The translations under genes were made by a program, and so were the position numbers. Source: Maricaulis sp947259345 (GTDB taxonomy: Bacteria; Pseudomonadota; Alphaproteobacteria; Caulobacterales; Maricaulaceae). Taken from it: a stretch of DNA of 64,000 bases. The stretch covers positions 2,542,001 to 2,606,000 of the forward strand of contig OZ244254.1 of the NCBI GenBank assembly GCA_965217205.1, read 5' to 3'. Below the pieces are notes generated by a model. It made no database searches and was not told the DNA's origin. It worked only from the letters and a program-made list of their open reading frames with translations. Positions 62,768 through 64,000 of this stretch are shown one piece after another (within the stretch, counting starts at the first letter, position 1; each line of letters begins with the position of its first letter).

Positions 62768-63823
62768 TTAGCCGGTAGCGAGCGTGGAGGGTTCCTGCCA
62801 ATACAATTTTTCATCAAGGGTGCCAGTGCGCATCAGATCGGTGATCCGAGCGACACGGCTATAGCGCCGGCCTTCGAAGTCTTCTTTACGCAAGCCCGCC
62901 CCGATAAACGCATCAGCCAACTGGTCGATACCCCGCCGAACAGTCCATCTCGGCTCGAAGCCGGGCAATTCCGTTGTCGCCTTGGTAAAATCGACATTGT
63001 ATGAACGTTCATCGTGGCTGGCGCCGTCGGCATATTCAATTCGCGCCCCTGGAACCGCCGCGGCAATCATCTCGGCGACTTCGAATATCTGATAATTATC
63101 TTCCGTTCGCCCAATATTATAGACCTCGTTGCGTACGAGTTTCGCATCGGCCGACGCGGCCGCGATACAGGCGGCGCAGACATCTTCGATATGCACGAGT
63201 GGACGCCAGGCTTTGCCGTCGCTCTTCATAAACACTTGCCCGGTGGCAACCGCATAGGCCACCAGATTGTTGATCACGAGATCGAACCTTAACATGGGCG
63301 CTAAGCCGTATACCGTGGCGTGGCGCAGGAAGACGGGGCAGAAGAAATCGTCAGCCAGGTCGGCAATGCCGACCTCCGCCAGTGTCTTGGACAACCCGTA
63401 AGGTGTGACCGGATTCAGTGGCGACGTTTCCGAGATCACCTGATCGCCAGCCTTGCCATAAGTGCTGCAGCTCGACGACATCACAAACCGCCGAACGCCC
63501 GCCGCTTTCGCAAGCCGGGCCAGTCGGACGGACGCTTCGTGATTGATCGCAAGCGTCAACTGGGGATTGATGTCGCCGAGCGGGTCATTGGAAAGCGCAG
63601 CGAGATGAATAACCGTGTCGACGCCGCACAAATCGTCTTCGGTGATGTCGCGGATGTCTTTTCGCTGCGAGTCCACGACAGGCTGAAATTCACCAAACGC
63701 ACAACCATCATAGTATCGCTGGTCGATTCCGCTGACCCGATACCCATGTTCGACAAGCATGGGGACCAGAATGCTTCCGAAATACCCACGGTCACCTGTT
63801 ACCAGTATTCGAGCCCCGTTCAT
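62768..63823 (-). CDS. NAD-dependent nucleotide-sugar epimerase/dehydratase
   Basis: Extended SDR of 351 residues acting on a nucleotide-activated sugar. NAD motif ILVTGDRGYFGS (6-17), HLAALSNDP, catalytic SSSCSTYG (117-123) and Y142-x-x-x-K146 in PYGLSK. The start overlaps the stop of the upstream nucleotidyltransferase by four bases (ATGA). Together with that gene and the C-methyltransferase it forms a short nucleotide-sugar operon. Epimerase, 4-ketoreductase and dehydratase cannot be told apart here. Confidence 0.85.
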   Translation of the reverse strand: MNGARILVTGDRGYFGSILVPMLVEHGYRVSGIDQRYYDGCAFGEFQPVVDSQRKDIRDITEDDLCGVDTVIHLAALSNDPLGDINPQLTLAINHEASVRLARLAKAAGVRRFVMSSSCSTYGKAGDQVISETSPLNPVTPYGLSKTLAEVGIADLADDFFCPVFLRHATVYGLAPMLRFDLVINNLVAYAVATGQVFMKSDGKAWRPLVHIEDVCAACIAAASADAKLVRNEVYNIGRTEDNYQIFEVAEMIAAAVPGARIEYADGASHDERSYNVDFTKATTELPGFEPRWTVRRGIDQLADAFIGAGLRKEDFEGRRYSRVARITDLMRTGTLDEKLYWQEPSTLATG

Positions 63824-64000
63824 TGTCTTGCGGGGCCTGGCAGAATGCCGTCATGAGCGAGCGTTTCCATCGCTTCGACATCAGCGGGTGTATCCAGGCA
63901 ATTCCAGCGCCCTTCGTGCCGATAGGCCATCAATTGACCGTCGCGTGCGAGCGCCGGGAGGGGCCCGCGTTCGAACGCGGTATCATCACCGTCGATGTAG
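63820..64000 (-). CDS. sugar-1-phosphate nucleotidyltransferase, C-terminal fragment (RfbF-like)
   Basis: The last 59 codons of a minus-strand gene that continues beyond the window. The visible C-terminus reads YIDGDDTAFERGPLPALA, then DGQLMAYRHEGRWNCLDT, and ends ILPGPARQ. The DDTxxExxPL and QLMAYRHxGxWxxLDT patterns are typical of glucose-1-phosphate cytidylyltransferases, so the pathway may use CDP- (or another NDP-) activated sugar. It overlaps the epimerase start by four bases. With only the tail visible, nucleotide and sugar specificity are uncertain. Confidence 0.7.
   Translation of the reverse strand, partial: YIDGDDTAFERGPLPALARDGQLMAYRHEGRWNCLDTPADVEAMETLAHDGILPGPARQ

Overview
The window is GC-rich, densely coded alphaproteobacterial DNA. 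Its gene content points to the Caulobacterales/Maricaulis-Hyphomonadaceae group: a Caulobacter-type oxidative xylose (Weimberg) pathway, a Caulobacter/Xanthomonas-type TonB-dependent receptor, and tryptophan-halogenase-family genes next to that receptor. This taxonomic placement is inference from gene content and motif similarity. I see no rRNA, tRNA, CRISPR array, insertion sequence or prophage.

Layout. (1) 1-3391: the end of a cyclopropane-fatty-acid synthase and a membrane-bound CHASE4-GGDEF-EAL cyclic-di-GMP protein. (2) 3412-17086: a beta-glucan locus. A minus-strand operon reads GH3 lipoprotein, SMP-30 lactonase, GntP gluconate permease, GPH sugar symporter and LacI regulator, followed by a second GPH symporter. 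It diverges from a plus-strand pair, a GH9 endoglucanase and a GH3 exo-glucosidase. A 16-nt LacI-type palindrome lies in the divergent promoter. (3) 17168-22209: a crotonase-fold protein lacking both hydratase glutamates, and an RND efflux pump with its adaptor. (4) 22346-56005: a large glucuronoxylan utilisation island. Its parts are a GH10 xylanase, a TonB receptor, a tightly coupled plus-strand operon of four flavin-dependent halogenase-family genes plus a GH43 xylosidase, a minus-strand GH3-GH115 operon, a FadR-type GntR regulator, xylD, the operon xylX-xylB-xylE-xylC-galM, a LacI regulator with uxuB, then manD-kdgK and a SGNH acetylesterase. (5) 56002-64000: a THUMP-type RNA methyltransferase, modABC, a small exported protein, an SDR, and the edge of a nucleotide-sugar (surface polysaccharide) cluster.

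How the parts fit. GH10, GH43, GH3, GH115 and the acetylesterase together would strip xylan backbone, xylose, (methyl)glucuronic acid and acetyl groups, and the TonB receptor would import oligomers. Xylose is then oxidised by XylB-XylC-XylD-XylX. Glucuronate goes through UxuB-ManD-KdgK. Three steps are not encoded here: alpha-ketoglutarate semialdehyde dehydrogenase (xylA), glucuronate isomerase (uxaC) and KDPG aldolase (eda).

Most unusual content. Four halogenase-family genes are translationally coupled to each other and to a xylosidase. The second of the four has lost both catalytic residues (Lys to Arg, Glu to Asp) and the WxWxIP motif, so it looks like a pseudoenzyme kept inside a halogenase operon. 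Two recurring operator motifs (TGTTAGCGCTAyTAA and TTGTCsGACAA) and a weaker third (TTGACAnCGnTGTCAA-like) connect the separate transcription units.
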